The position numbers were made by a program, and so were the translations under genes. DNA of 39,949 nucleotides, from assembly GCA_030526045.1 (NCBI GenBank), contig JAUNDN010000022.1, positions 1,495-41,443 on the forward strand, in the 5' to 3' direction. Position 1 is the first letter of the stretch, and each line of letters begins with the position of its first letter. Below the pieces are notes generated by a model. It was given only the letters and a program-made list of their open reading frames with translations, ran no database searches and had not been told where the DNA came from. Origin of the DNA: Bacillota bacterium. GTDB lineage: Bacteria; Bacillota; Clostridia; Lachnospirales; Lachnospiraceae. Below are positions 31,376 through 39,886 of this stretch, one piece after another.

Positions 31376-32503
31376 ATGATCAAAGCCGAAGTTAATGAAA
31401 TCAAACGACTCTATACGCCCAGTAACTGCTCGATCACCAGAATCTGCGGCTGTTATGTAGACGGTGAAAAAAATAAGAAAACAGAATTTAAGGAGGCATT
31501 TCTCTCTCTTCCCGAGGAAGAAATCTTTAAGTATTTTGAATTGTTGCGCAAGACGCTTTCCGGTACCATCGGTAAGAATCTTCTGAATCTGGAATTTCCC
31601 CTTGCCAGTGAAGCAGAAGGCGGCAACCAGGAATTCCTGCTTCGCCTGCGCGATAGCAAGCTGAAGGATGATTCGCTTCTTGCCGAATTCTATGACAGGG
31701 TTATCGGTTCCTATGAATACGTGGGGAATTATCTGATCTTGCTGATACACGATGCCTATGATGTTCCCGGCAAGACCACCGACGGTCTTACGATGGATGA
31801 CGCTTCCGACACGGTATTTGACTACATTCTCTGCTGCATCTGCCCGGTGAATCTTTCCAAGCCGGGGCTTTCCTATGATGCACAGGCAAACGAATTTCAC
31901 AACCGAGTCCGTGACTGGATCGTTGAACAGCCGGATACGGGATTTCTATTCCCCGGGTTTAATGACAGATGTGCAGACATTCACAGCACTCTCTATTACA
32001 CCAAAAATTCCGAAGAACCTCATTCTGAATTTGTAGACAGTATTCTGGGAGCGGTTCTGCCCCTGTCTGCCGGTAGCCAGAAGGAAACCTTTCAGGCACT
32101 GGTGGAAGAAACCCTGGGCGATGATGCGGAATATGAGGTTGTAAAAAATATTCATGAGAATCTGACAGAAATGATTGAAGAACATAAGGAACTTCCCGAG
32201 CCTCTCACGCTGGACAAGAAGCAGGTAAAGAACCTTTTTGAAAAAAGCGGTGTGACAGAAGAAAAACTGGCAGATTTTGAAAAGCTTTATGACGCCGCTG
32301 CCGGAGAGGATACTGCTCTTATGGTATCCAACGTAGCAAACACCCGGACCTTTGAAGTAAAAACTCCCGATGTGGTTGTCAGGGTCAACCCTGAACGAGC
32401 TGACCTTGTAAACACAATGCTGGTAGAGGGCAGGCGCTGCCTTGTCATTGAATTGAGCGATCACGTAGAGGTGAACGGCATCAGCATCCGGACCGGCAGG
32501 TAA
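31376..32503 (+). CDS. DUF4317 protein
   Basis: 375 residues, recognised as DUF4317 from MIKAEVNEIKRLYTPSNCSITRICGCYVD at the start and from EFYDRVIGSYEYVGNYLIL, ILCCICPVNLSKPGLSY and PGFNDRCADIHSTLYYTK in the middle. No signal peptide, membrane segment or known catalytic motif; function is unknown. AGGAG inside the last codons of the activase gene lies 9 bases before the ATG, and only 3 bases separate the two genes, so they are one transcript. The early cysteines (C18, C24, C26) are notable beside an Fe-S protein. The gene converges with the PocR-MCP gene across 28 bases without a visible terminator. Confidence 0.9.
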   Translation: MIKAEVNEIKRLYTPSNCSITRICGCYVDGEKNKKTEFKEAFLSLPEEEIFKYFELLRKTLSGTIGKNLLNLEFPLASEAEGGNQEFLLRLRDSKLKDDSLLAEFYDRVIGSYEYVGNYLILLIHDAYDVPGKTTDGLTMDDASDTVFDYILCCICPVNLSKPGLSYDAQANEFHNRVRDWIVEQPDTGFLFPGFNDRCADIHSTLYYTKNSEEPHSEFVDSILGAVLPLSAGSQKETFQALVEETLGDDAEYEVVKNIHENLTEMIEEHKELPEPLTLDKKQVKNLFEKSGVTEEKLADFEKLYDAAAGEDTALMVSNVANTRTFEVKTPDVVVRVNPERADLVNTMLVEGRRCLVIELSDHVEVNGISIRTGR

Positions 32504-32531
32504 AATCTATGTGCTTCGTCAAGCAGCTTCG

Positions 32532-33320
32532 TTATTCTTCCATTGCGTGCTTCTGGCTCATCTTCCGGACAGACTGCTGAATATCAGAGGCTGCTTCACT
32601 GATTTCCTTGTAAATTCCAGCTGACTGGGTTGCAAGTTCCCCCATCTGTTTTGCCACCACTGCAAAGCCGGCACCTGCAACGCCTGCTCTTGCAGATTCA
32701 ATTGACGCGTTTAGGGATAATATATTCTGCTTGGTTGCAATCCCTTCCAGTTCCTTTGTCTTTTTGTTAATCTCAGCTACAGTTGAGATTGCATTATCCA
32801 ATTCCTCATCAAAAATATTGAGCCGCTTATTATTGCGATACTTCATATATTCCAGATTTACTACACGATTCATAACATCTGCAAGTAATGAGGCAGCCGC
32901 TCTGATTGATTTCTCTGAACGGATCGGCACTTGGCGAAGTGCCTTAATATACGCGTCCGGATCAATATTAAGTTCATCAGCAATGTTCCTGAATTTCTCC
33001 TCATCGGGCTGCGCCGGAAGAACCTGTCCGCCGATAATGGCACCTACCTTTTCCCCTTCTACCACAATATCTGCTGCAAAATCCATCAAACCCGCATGGC
33101 AGAAGTAGGTTCCGGTACATTCCGTATCACACTTCACGCATCGTCTCTTACCTTCCTCGGAATTTCTGGTATACTTCATACAGAAATCCGTAAAGTTACT
33201 GCCCTCGGTTATATAATTTCCGTCCGCATCTACTGCAATAGCAGCTAATCCTGTTGCATCAGAGAATTGATCCTGAATGCTCTGTAATTGTTTTAAATCC
33301 ATAAAATCACTGATTTTCAT
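32532..33320 (-). CDS. Soluble PocR-type sensor with a short MCP signalling hairpin
   Basis: 262 residues. Residues 5-155 form a PocR ligand-binding domain (VVEGEKVGAIIGGQVLP is typical), with cysteines C47, C61, C64, C68 and C74 that could hold a metal or Fe-S centre. Residues 165-250 are a coiled coil containing the MCP tip NILSLNASIESARAGVAGAGFAVVAKQMGELA, the part that binds CheA/CheW. There is no transmembrane or HAMP segment and the helical arms are very short, so it is a minimal cytoplasmic receptor or an adaptor. AGGGGG precedes the start. It follows the EAL-HDOD gene by 24 bases and is probably co-transcribed with it. Confidence 0.87.
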   Translation of the reverse strand: MKISDFMDLKQLQSIQDQFSDATGLAAIAVDADGNYITEGSNFTDFCMKYTRNSEEGKRRCVKCDTECTGTYFCHAGLMDFAADIVVEGEKVGAIIGGQVLPAQPDEEKFRNIADELNIDPDAYIKALRQVPIRSEKSIRAAASLLADVMNRVVNLEYMKYRNNKRLNIFDEELDNAISTVAEINKKTKELEGIATKQNILSLNASIESARAGVAGAGFAVVAKQMGELATQSAGIYKEISEAASDIQQSVRKMSQKHAMEE

Positions 33321-33344
33321 CTATATGTACCCCCTAAAAATTAT

Positions 33345-34568
33345 TTACTCTGCAAAAAGATCCCGATACCACGTCAGAGAACTTAAGTAAGCCTCATTCA
33401 CCTGTTCCATATCGATTTCCTGCAAAATCATAAGTCTGGAAATCTCCTGCCAGTTTGCACATTCATACTGAGTAATAAAACTCATGATCGGTGCAAATTT
33501 CCCTTTGTTATCTACCAGTGCTTCCCGGATTTCCTTGGATACCTGAACCATCTTCAGGGCTTCCTCCATCGGCTTACTCAAGATCAGATCCAGTACCGAG
33601 AATAATCCCATTAAGAATAACTCAGGTGCCTGAGCTGCAAGAGAGAATGCCGGTGCCAGATTTTCCGCAAATTTTGCACGAAGCAGAGACAATCTGGTAA
33701 TTTCATTGGGCTTATCCGCATACAGCTTATTCGCTACAGCAGTATTGATCCATTTCTTCAATTCCTTCTGACCAAGCATTGCAGCTGCATGTCTGATTGA
33801 TGTGATCTCAGAATTGACCGCCATCCTGTTAACCATCTTAAGAAGAGAAATAACAAGTGCTGTATCCCTGCCGATAATATCTGCTGCCTTTGTCAGCTCG
33901 AAATCCTCACCGTTCACTGTATTGAGCAGCTCTATATAGTTGATCTTTAGCGGTGCAACCTCTGTTTCCCCCTTTGTAACAGGAACACGATAGAACTCAC
34001 CCTCGTACAGTTCATAGCCACCGTCTTCCTTCAAGGTATCAAATATTTCCTGTGTCTGAATATTACCTGCGCACAGCTTGACATTAGGATAAATATTGGA
34101 AAAATAGATTTTGGCCTTTGTAATATCAATCTTCTTATGATCCAGCAGTACATAATCCATAAGAAGAAGGATTTCCCGATAAGCCTCAAACTGAGGAACA
34201 GCTAGCTTTCGGATCGCAAATTTGTATCCCTCTTCCTTCAGTTCACGGATTCGTTCTACATACATCGGTTCCGGCTTAACGGAATTGTCTACCAGAAGCA
34301 CGATACTTTCATGCGGGGCACTGCATTGACTGTCAATGTCTGTAAAGATAGAAACATTATTAACGGGAACAAAAACCTCTTTATCCGCAGAAAGGGTTTC
34401 AATTCCCATACTTTCAATAACCTCAAGCCCCGGTATCCGTGTAGCGCCATCATAACTTCCTGTCCCCTGAAGAATGGGATTCAGAAACATATTACTCTTC
34501 TGTGTAAATAACGAATACGCCCGCACGCTCATTTCCTTGTCAAACAAAGGGATTAATGTAACAAGCAT
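33345..34568 (-). CDS. YuxH-type protein: degenerate EAL plus HDOD domain
   Basis: 407 residues. The N-terminal half (1-190) follows the EAL fold, but the EAL signature itself and most metal ligands are absent (it starts VTLIPLFDKEMSVRAYSLF), so c-di-GMP hydrolysis is unlikely. The C-terminal half (about 200-390) is an HDOD domain, seen from LTKAADIIGRDTALVISLLKMVN, IRHAAAMLGQKELKKW and LFLMGLFSVLDLIL. Such proteins link nucleotide signalling to regulation of motility or other processes. GGAGGAAAGGT precedes the start. It is the first gene of a pair with the PocR-MCP gene, both lacking transmembrane segments. Confidence 0.9.
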   Translation of the reverse strand: MLVTLIPLFDKEMSVRAYSLFTQKSNMFLNPILQGTGSYDGATRIPGLEVIESMGIETLSADKEVFVPVNNVSIFTDIDSQCSAPHESIVLLVDNSVKPEPMYVERIRELKEEGYKFAIRKLAVPQFEAYREILLLMDYVLLDHKKIDITKAKIYFSNIYPNVKLCAGNIQTQEIFDTLKEDGGYELYEGEFYRVPVTKGETEVAPLKINYIELLNTVNGEDFELTKAADIIGRDTALVISLLKMVNRMAVNSEITSIRHAAAMLGQKELKKWINTAVANKLYADKPNEITRLSLLRAKFAENLAPAFSLAAQAPELFLMGLFSVLDLILSKPMEEALKMVQVSKEIREALVDNKGKFAPIMSFITQYECANWQEISRLMILQEIDMEQVNEAYLSSLTWYRDLFAE

Positions 34569-34639
34569 ACCTTTCCTCCAATACGTTCAATTTGATAATA
34601 TCAGTTTACACTATTTATTTAATTTACACAATATTTATC

Positions 34640-34882
34640 CTAAAATTCCACGGCGTTTTTGTGATTTTGAATATATTCCCGTAAAATTCCGGATGCAGAA
34701 TGAATATCAAGCCCCGAGTCCTCCAGCATCTGATTCAGTCCATTAAGATCCCTGTCCTTCTTTTCTTTGTAAAGGGCATCCAGCTCATTTTGTTCTGATT
34801 TCAGCCTGATCTTTAGTGCACTGACCAGTTCTTCTTTTTCCCTGATTTTGTCCTCAATTGCTTTTCTTTGACCTCTTGCCAT
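34640..34882 (-). CDS. Small coiled-coil protein
   Basis: 80 residues from ATG 34882, starting MARGQRKAIEDKIREKEEL. Heptad repeats cover about 5-50 (KIREKEELVSALKIRLKSEQ, then NELDALYKEK), and the C-terminal third (LNQMLEDSGLDIHSASGILR) looks like a helix-turn-helix packing unit. No family is recognised. GAGGT 7 bases before this ATG decides the start; the frame is open to 34906. It lies between the EAL-HDOD gene and the GGDEF gene, 89 bases after the latter, so it may act with either. Small size and coiled coil suggest a structural partner. Confidence 0.7.
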   Translation of the reverse strand: MARGQRKAIEDKIREKEELVSALKIRLKSEQNELDALYKEKKDRDLNGLNQMLEDSGLDIHSASGILREYIQNHKNAVEF

Positions 34883-34971
34883 ATGATCTACCTCATTTCC
34901 GCGCAAAAGCAGCGCTTATTATCAATATTACTATAGTATATGGACAAGACCATCTGTTTATGTCAGTTTTT

Positions 34972-36828
34972 CTACCGAATCTCTTCCGCGGAAAATGCTT
35001 TCCTTCTTCTCTTCACCTCATACATATTGTTATCTGCCCGCTTCACAAGCATTTCAAGTGTTTCACCCGCTTCTTCGCACCAGACATGCCCCATACTGGT
35101 ACAAAGCGTAAAAGGAAGTTTTTCCTTTCGTGCATACTCCTCCAGAAGACTTTGTACGCGCTGCTCCTTTTGAAGGATATCATCCTCTCCGCAAAAAGCT
35201 CCCATAACCAGGAATTCATCCCCGCCCATACGAACCTTCACGGTCTCCCTCTCAAATACGGTCTTTATGGCATCTGATACGCCTTTGATTGCCAGATCTC
35301 CCATATTATGACCATATCTGTCATTCATCTTCTTTAAATTGTCAATATCAAAATAAATCAGATATACTCTGCCACCCTGCTCCTCAAAAAAGCTTTCTGC
35401 AAATTTACCGTAACCAAAGCGATTGTATAAGCCGGTTAGCGCATCCTGCGTATACAACTGCTCCAGCATTCTGTTGATCCTGCTAAGCTCCTCTCTCTGC
35501 CAGATATTTTCCAATGCAAGCGATATGCTCTCCATAAAATTTCTGTGACGCATGTCCTTCATCAGACCATCCACATAAGGCATTATACTATACCCGAAGG
35601 CATCCCTGCCGAAATGAAGCGGTGCAAACAGAAATATCCGAGTTTCCTCTGAATACGGCCAGTCGGGCGGCAAAAGCTGCACTTCCCGCTCCATCTCATT
35701 ACATCCATGCTCCGTATAAACATTCAATATCTTGTCATAGCCCTTCTTTTCTTCGCTCCTGTCTCCCCGGGCAAAGGTCTGATTGAGGCATACCGCTACA
35801 TGAGGCAACGCAAGAAGCTCCCTGCATTTGCCCATATTTTCCTGAAGCTCCGCTTGATTGGTACTGCCGCAAAGAAGCTGTCTGACCATTCTCTGGTTGA
35901 TTTCCAGATAAATCTCCCGTCTTCGCTCCCGGTATATATATCTGAAATTCTCCCGTATACTTCCGCCACAAAGCCCACAGCCACAGCTCTCATTATATTT
36001 CACTTCGCCCTGTAAATAAAATTCTTCGGGTACCCTTTTCCCGTCAATCAGTTCAAGGAGCCGACAGATGCTCTCATAGCCAAGCTGTTCCCAGTTTCGG
36101 TTCACGCTTGTAATAGAAGGGAAAAAATGCTGTCCCTCATCCGAATTATCAAAGCCGATGATCCGAAAATTCTCCGGTGCAAAGTATCCGTCCTTTTCTG
36201 CTTCTTCACAGTATCCCAGTGCCATATTATCATTGGCACAGATCAGAGCATCCGGCAGATGAAGCCCCTTTTCTTTCCACGCGTGGTAAGCCATCCATCC
36301 ATCCTCGTAAAGAAAGCTGCAATGCAAAATTCGCTCCTGCTCCACCTGTAGCCCGTGCTTTCTAAGGCAGTCACAGTATGCGTGATATCGTTCCTGATTC
36401 TCCTCATTCTCCCAGGGTCCTCCCAAAAAATTGAACTTCCTGCACCCGTGGACCGTAATCATGTGCTCCACCAATCTGTAAAACGCATGATAATTATCGA
36501 TTCCCGCAAAAGGAACACCATCAAATTTCTGGTCAATACTAAGGATCTTTTTCCCGCATGCCCGGTACTGGGAAATCATCTGCTCTATAACAGGAACGTT
36601 TCCAACGCTGTTTATGGCAATCAGCATACCGTCATAATCCTTCGGATCCGGCAGATAAAAAATCTCCTGCTCTTTTCGATGGTAATCCGACCTCTCCGTA
36701 ACATCATATGCATTGAAAACATGCAGCTCCATGTCATCTTCTTCCATTTTTCTCCGGATTCCCTGAAGAAGGCTGCTGATATATTCCTCATTCCAGACAC
36801 TGGACATCATCAAAATTTTTCTTTTCAT
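34972..36828 (-). CDS. Diguanylate cyclase with cytoplasmic LacI/PBP1-type sensor
   Basis: 618 residues, no transmembrane segment. Residues 1-280 follow the periplasmic-binding-protein fold of LacI/GalR regulators without the DNA-binding helix-turn-helix (DGMLIAINS, ICANDNMALGYCEEAEKDGY, IIGFDNSDEGQHFFPSITSV). A cysteine pair motif SCGCGLCG comes next (about 281-288), then a helical linker and a GGDEF domain opened by DALTGLYNRFGYG. The catalytic motif GGDEF is at 535-539. The RxxD inhibitory site is not visible. It should make c-di-GMP in response to a small ligand, perhaps a sugar. It lies 39 bases after metA; three other signalling-type genes follow. Confidence 0.93.
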   Translation of the reverse strand: MKRKILMMSSVWNEEYISSLLQGIRRKMEEDDMELHVFNAYDVTERSDYHRKEQEIFYLPDPKDYDGMLIAINSVGNVPVIEQMISQYRACGKKILSIDQKFDGVPFAGIDNYHAFYRLVEHMITVHGCRKFNFLGGPWENEENQERYHAYCDCLRKHGLQVEQERILHCSFLYEDGWMAYHAWKEKGLHLPDALICANDNMALGYCEEAEKDGYFAPENFRIIGFDNSDEGQHFFPSITSVNRNWEQLGYESICRLLELIDGKRVPEEFYLQGEVKYNESCGCGLCGGSIRENFRYIYRERRREIYLEINQRMVRQLLCGSTNQAELQENMGKCRELLALPHVAVCLNQTFARGDRSEEKKGYDKILNVYTEHGCNEMEREVQLLPPDWPYSEETRIFLFAPLHFGRDAFGYSIMPYVDGLMKDMRHRNFMESISLALENIWQREELSRINRMLEQLYTQDALTGLYNRFGYGKFAESFFEEQGGRVYLIYFDIDNLKKMNDRYGHNMGDLAIKGVSDAIKTVFERETVKVRMGGDEFLVMGAFCGEDDILQKEQRVQSLLEEYARKEKLPFTLCTSMGHVWCEEAGETLEMLVKRADNNMYEVKRRRKAFSAEEIR

Positions 36829-36850
36829 GACAGTATCTCCATCAATAATT

Positions 36851-36869
36851 CCGCTATCATCCCGCTATC
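36851..36869. repeat. Short direct repeat at the metA stop
   Basis: CCGCTATC occurs twice (36851-36858 and 36862-36869) with 3 bases between, the second copy spanning the metA stop codon. It may be a chance or a slippage duplication. Confidence 0.35.
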
Positions 36870-37800
36870 AGATCCACATTGCCGGACTGATCTCATCCAG
36901 ATCGTAAGGTGTCACCTGATATACGTAATAATTGAGCCAGTTGCAATACAGATTATTACTGTGAGACCTCCACTGTAAAGGAGGCTTTTTCGTGTCATCA
37001 TCTCCCGGATAATAATTCTTCGGAAGCTTAATCGGCAGTCCCTTATTTTTATCCCTCATATACTCATTATGCAGTGTATATCTGTCATATTCCGGATGTC
37101 CCATGATAAAAATCTGCTTTCCGCCCTCCGTCATGCAAAGCAATACACCTGCTTCATCGGATTCGGCCAGCACTGTCAGTTCCCTGCAGTTATGAATGTC
37201 TTCCGAGCGCACCGCAGTATGCCTGCTGTGAGGAATCATAAAGAAGTCATCAAATCCCCGGACAAGCGGAATTTTTCTGTTCATCACCTTATGCTCAAAT
37301 ACACCGAACAATTTCTCCTCAAGAAGAATCTTCTCTATCCCGAAATGATGGTATAGTCCTGCCTGTGCTCCCCAGCAAATATGTAGAGTGGAGGTCACAT
37401 GGCTCTTGGTCCATTCCATGATTTCACAAAGCTCTCCCCAATAGTCAACTTCCTCAAAAGGGATCTGCTCCACCGGAGCTCCCGTAATGATCAGTCCATC
37501 AAATTTATTATCCTTTAGTTCATCAAAAGTACTATAAAACCTGTTCAGATGCTGAATGGGTGTATTGATGGAAATATGGCTGTTCATTTTCATAAAGGAT
37601 ACTTCAATATGTAGCGGAGTATTGGATAGCGCACGCAAAAGCTGAAGCTCCGTATCCTGCTTGACCGGCATCAGGTTCAAAATACAGATCTGAAGCGGAC
37701 GGATATCCTGATGCATTGCACGGTATTCGTCCATGACAAATATATTTTCATTTTCCAGTATCTCTTTCGCAGGTAAATCACTTTGTACTTTAATGGGCAT
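36868..37800 (-). CDS. metA: Homoserine O-acetyltransferase (MetA family)
   Basis: 310 residues, same numbering as E. coli MetA. The catalytic cysteine is C142 in [11 protein letters not shown], with H235 and E237 in GHPEYD completing the triad and K47 in MPVKQDT. Residue 111 is glutamate ([16 protein letters not shown]); in this family E111 selects acetyl-CoA and G111 succinyl-CoA, so the activated homoserine is probably O-acetyl-L-homoserine for methionine synthesis. Start [15 protein letters not shown] is the family's usual one and AAAAGGA precedes it. Only 54 bases separate it from ligA, so no SAM riboswitch fits. It lies between ligA and the GGDEF gene. Confidence 0.96.
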   Translation of the reverse strand: MPIKVQSDLPAKEILENENIFVMDEYRAMHQDIRPLQICILNLMPVKQDTELQLLRALSNTPLHIEVSFMKMNSHISINTPIQHLNRFYSTFDELKDNKFDGLIITGAPVEQIPFEEVDYWGELCEIMEWTKSHVTSTLHICWGAQAGLYHHFGIEKILLEEKLFGVFEHKVMNRKIPLVRGFDDFFMIPHSRHTAVRSEDIHNCRELTVLAESDEAGVLLCMTEGGKQIFIMGHPEYDRYTLHNEYMRDKNKGLPIKLPKNYYPGDDDTKKPPLQWRSHSNNLYCNWLNYYVYQVTPYDLDEISPAMWI

Positions 37801-37843
37801 TCCTTTTATCCACCTTTATTTCATGTTCAATATTGATTAACGC

Positions 37844-37862
37844 AAAAAGTGCACTCATGCAC
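37844..37862 (-). terminator. Weak stem-loop with T5 at the ligA end
   Basis: Minus strand GTGCA-TGAG-TGCAC followed by TTTTT. The ligA stop codon TGA lies in the loop. A 5-bp stem is weak, so partial termination or none is expected before metA. Confidence 0.35.
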
Positions 37863-39819
37863 CAAACCGTTCTACGAATTCATCCTCTGTCAGAATAGGT
37901 ATTCCCAGTTCCTTTGCTTTACGGTTCTTTGATGAAGTAGACAGGGCATCATTATTCACAAGGTAGTTCGTCTTTGAGGTAACACTTCCCGTCACCTTTC
38001 CGCCTGCCGTCTCCACATATGCTTTAAATTCATCCCGGTTCTTATAATAATGTACATCTCCCGTGATGACAAAGGTAAGACCTTCACATTTTCCACCTTC
38101 TTGGGCCTTTAGGTTTACCGCTTCTATTGTAACCTCTTTTAGGAGTGCTTTCAAGGATGACTTATTCTTCTCATCTTCGTACCACGCCATCACCGAATTT
38201 GATTTTTCAGGCCCGATTCCGTCAATATCCTCAAAGCCGTCACGATTCTCCATTCTTTCCAGAAATCCCTCAAAACCACAAGCTGCAACCATCTTCTTCC
38301 CGGCATCAATCCCGATCATGGGAATGCAAAGGGCATATATGAAATTCACAGGATGCGCATGCCTGCTTTTCTCAATTGCATTCAACAGGTTTTCACAGGA
38401 TTTTTCTCCAAATCCCTCCATCAGCCTGATGATGTCCGCATGCCCGGTCAGATGATAAATATCCGCAAATTCCCTAATAAAACCTTCATTCATAAAGCGA
38501 AGAATTGTCTGAATGGACAAACCGTCAATATCCATTCCGGATTTGCTCACAAAACGTGTAAACTTCTTCACATGCTTGGCGCTACAGTCAGGATTCGTGC
38601 AGTGAAGCGTTTTCGTCCTGCTCTTAGAACTGATCCGTATTTCAGTCCGAGCACCGCAAACAGGGCAATGAGAAGGTATTTCAAAGCTTCCTGAAGACTC
38701 TGTGACTGCAATACATTTCGGAATAATCTTGTTTGCCTTAATTATTTCCAGACCGCAATTCTCTCCGATGCCAAGGCGTTCCATTTCACTGATGTTGCAA
38801 AGGGAAGCCCGGCAGACCGTTGTTCCCTCAAGCTGTACCGGCTCAAAAACCGCCACCGGAGAGATTGTGGAGGCGGCACAGGACCACTCAATATGATCAA
38901 GTCTGGTCTTTGCCGAGACATCCTGCCATTTAAAGGCATAACCCGCTCTAGCTGCATGATGACCGGTAACACTACCGGATGCTGCATAATCGGTATCATC
39001 ATAGCAGATCACAAGTCCGTCCACGGGAATATCCATTTTCCCTGTCTCCACCTTTTCCGTCCATCTGGCTATTGCATCAACAAGGTTTTCTGTCGTAACA
39101 GCTTCCCTGTCAACTACCGTAAATCCTTCTTTTTCGAGGAAGTCCATTCTCTCTCCCCAGGAGACAATGGTTTCTTCAAGATAAACCAGGGTAAAGGCAT
39201 GAAAACAAACATGTCTTTCCTTCACCTTCTCAAGATCATCCAGACTTAACGTTCCGGAAGCCAGATTCCTCGGATTTGCATATTTTTCGTCATTGTCTTC
39301 AATCGTGTCATTGATCATCTCAAAATCCGTATAGGATATTGCTGCTTCTCCACGAACCACCAGATGCCCCTGATAATTTATTTTTAGAGGAAAGCCTTTG
39401 ATTGAATTCTTTAAATAAGTGATATTGCTTCCAACGACTCCATTGCCTCTGGTCAGAATTCTGGTCAGCCTGCCGTGATCGTAGGTCAGAACAAGCGTCA
39501 GACCGTCAAGCTTCCATGAAAGCCAGATTTTCCTGTTCTCAGCCCATTTCTGCAGTTCAGAGACTTTTTTGGTCTTTGCAAGTGACAGCGCAGGGAACTC
39601 ATGCGCTTCTCTGTTCCCGTTACTTTCTTCAAATCCGGTATTCTGAGTCGGACTATCGGGCGAAATGTATCCGGTCTTTGCTTCAAGCGCTACGGCTTCA
39701 TCAAACAAAGCATCCCATTCATAGTTAGACATGATTTCTTCCCCGCCATTATAGTAGGCATCGGATGCCTCATTCAGGCGTCTTATAAGCTCCTCATATC
39801 TCTTTTGATCCTCTCCCAT
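37855..39819 (-). CDS. ligA: NAD-dependent DNA ligase, divergent LigA type
   Basis: 654 residues from ATG 39819. An Ia domain (near MSNYEWDALFD), the adenylation domain with nucleophilic lysine in WKLDG, VRGEAAI and NPRNLASGTL, an OB-fold, a four-cysteine zinc finger (CPVCGA...CTNPDC), HhH repeats and a C-terminal BRCT domain (TFVITGDVHYYKNRDEF, VTSKTNYLVNND) appear in the right order. The sequence differs from standard LigA: KLDG for KIDG, AASGTL-type motif and an altered IIIa/V region (GHHAARAGYAFKWQD). It may be a second ligase of the genome. GGAGG 5 bases upstream favours 39819; an ATG at 39831 is the alternative. Confidence 0.93.
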   Translation of the reverse strand: MGEDQKRYEELIRRLNEASDAYYNGGEEIMSNYEWDALFDEAVALEAKTGYISPDSPTQNTGFEESNGNREAHEFPALSLAKTKKVSELQKWAENRKIWLSWKLDGLTLVLTYDHGRLTRILTRGNGVVGSNITYLKNSIKGFPLKINYQGHLVVRGEAAISYTDFEMINDTIEDNDEKYANPRNLASGTLSLDDLEKVKERHVCFHAFTLVYLEETIVSWGERMDFLEKEGFTVVDREAVTTENLVDAIARWTEKVETGKMDIPVDGLVICYDDTDYAASGSVTGHHAARAGYAFKWQDVSAKTRLDHIEWSCAASTISPVAVFEPVQLEGTTVCRASLCNISEMERLGIGENCGLEIIKANKIIPKCIAVTESSGSFEIPSHCPVCGARTEIRISSKSRTKTLHCTNPDCSAKHVKKFTRFVSKSGMDIDGLSIQTILRFMNEGFIREFADIYHLTGHADIIRLMEGFGEKSCENLLNAIEKSRHAHPVNFIYALCIPMIGIDAGKKMVAACGFEGFLERMENRDGFEDIDGIGPEKSNSVMAWYEDEKNKSSLKALLKEVTIEAVNLKAQEGGKCEGLTFVITGDVHYYKNRDEFKAYVETAGGKVTGSVTSKTNYLVNNDALSTSSKNRKAKELGIPILTEDEFVERFGA

Positions 39820-39870
39820 CTTATCCTCCATTTCCGAATGTCATTTTTCATGATTTTCAGTTCTAATTCT

Positions 39871-39886
39871 TGCAAGTTTTCTTGCA
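39871..39886. promoter_or_regulatory. Perfect inverted repeat TGCAAG-TTTT-CTTGCA upstream of ligA
   Basis: A 6-bp perfect dyad with an AT spacer lies about 50 bases upstream of the ligA start. This is the size of a small operator (TetR or LexA-like geometry). It is not a terminator because no T tract follows. No convincing -10/-35 pair is seen around it in the available sequence. Confidence 0.4.

Noticed and set aside
37801-37854. SAM riboswitch upstream of metA
   Set aside because: Only 54 bases lie between ligA and metA and no SAM-box pattern is visible.
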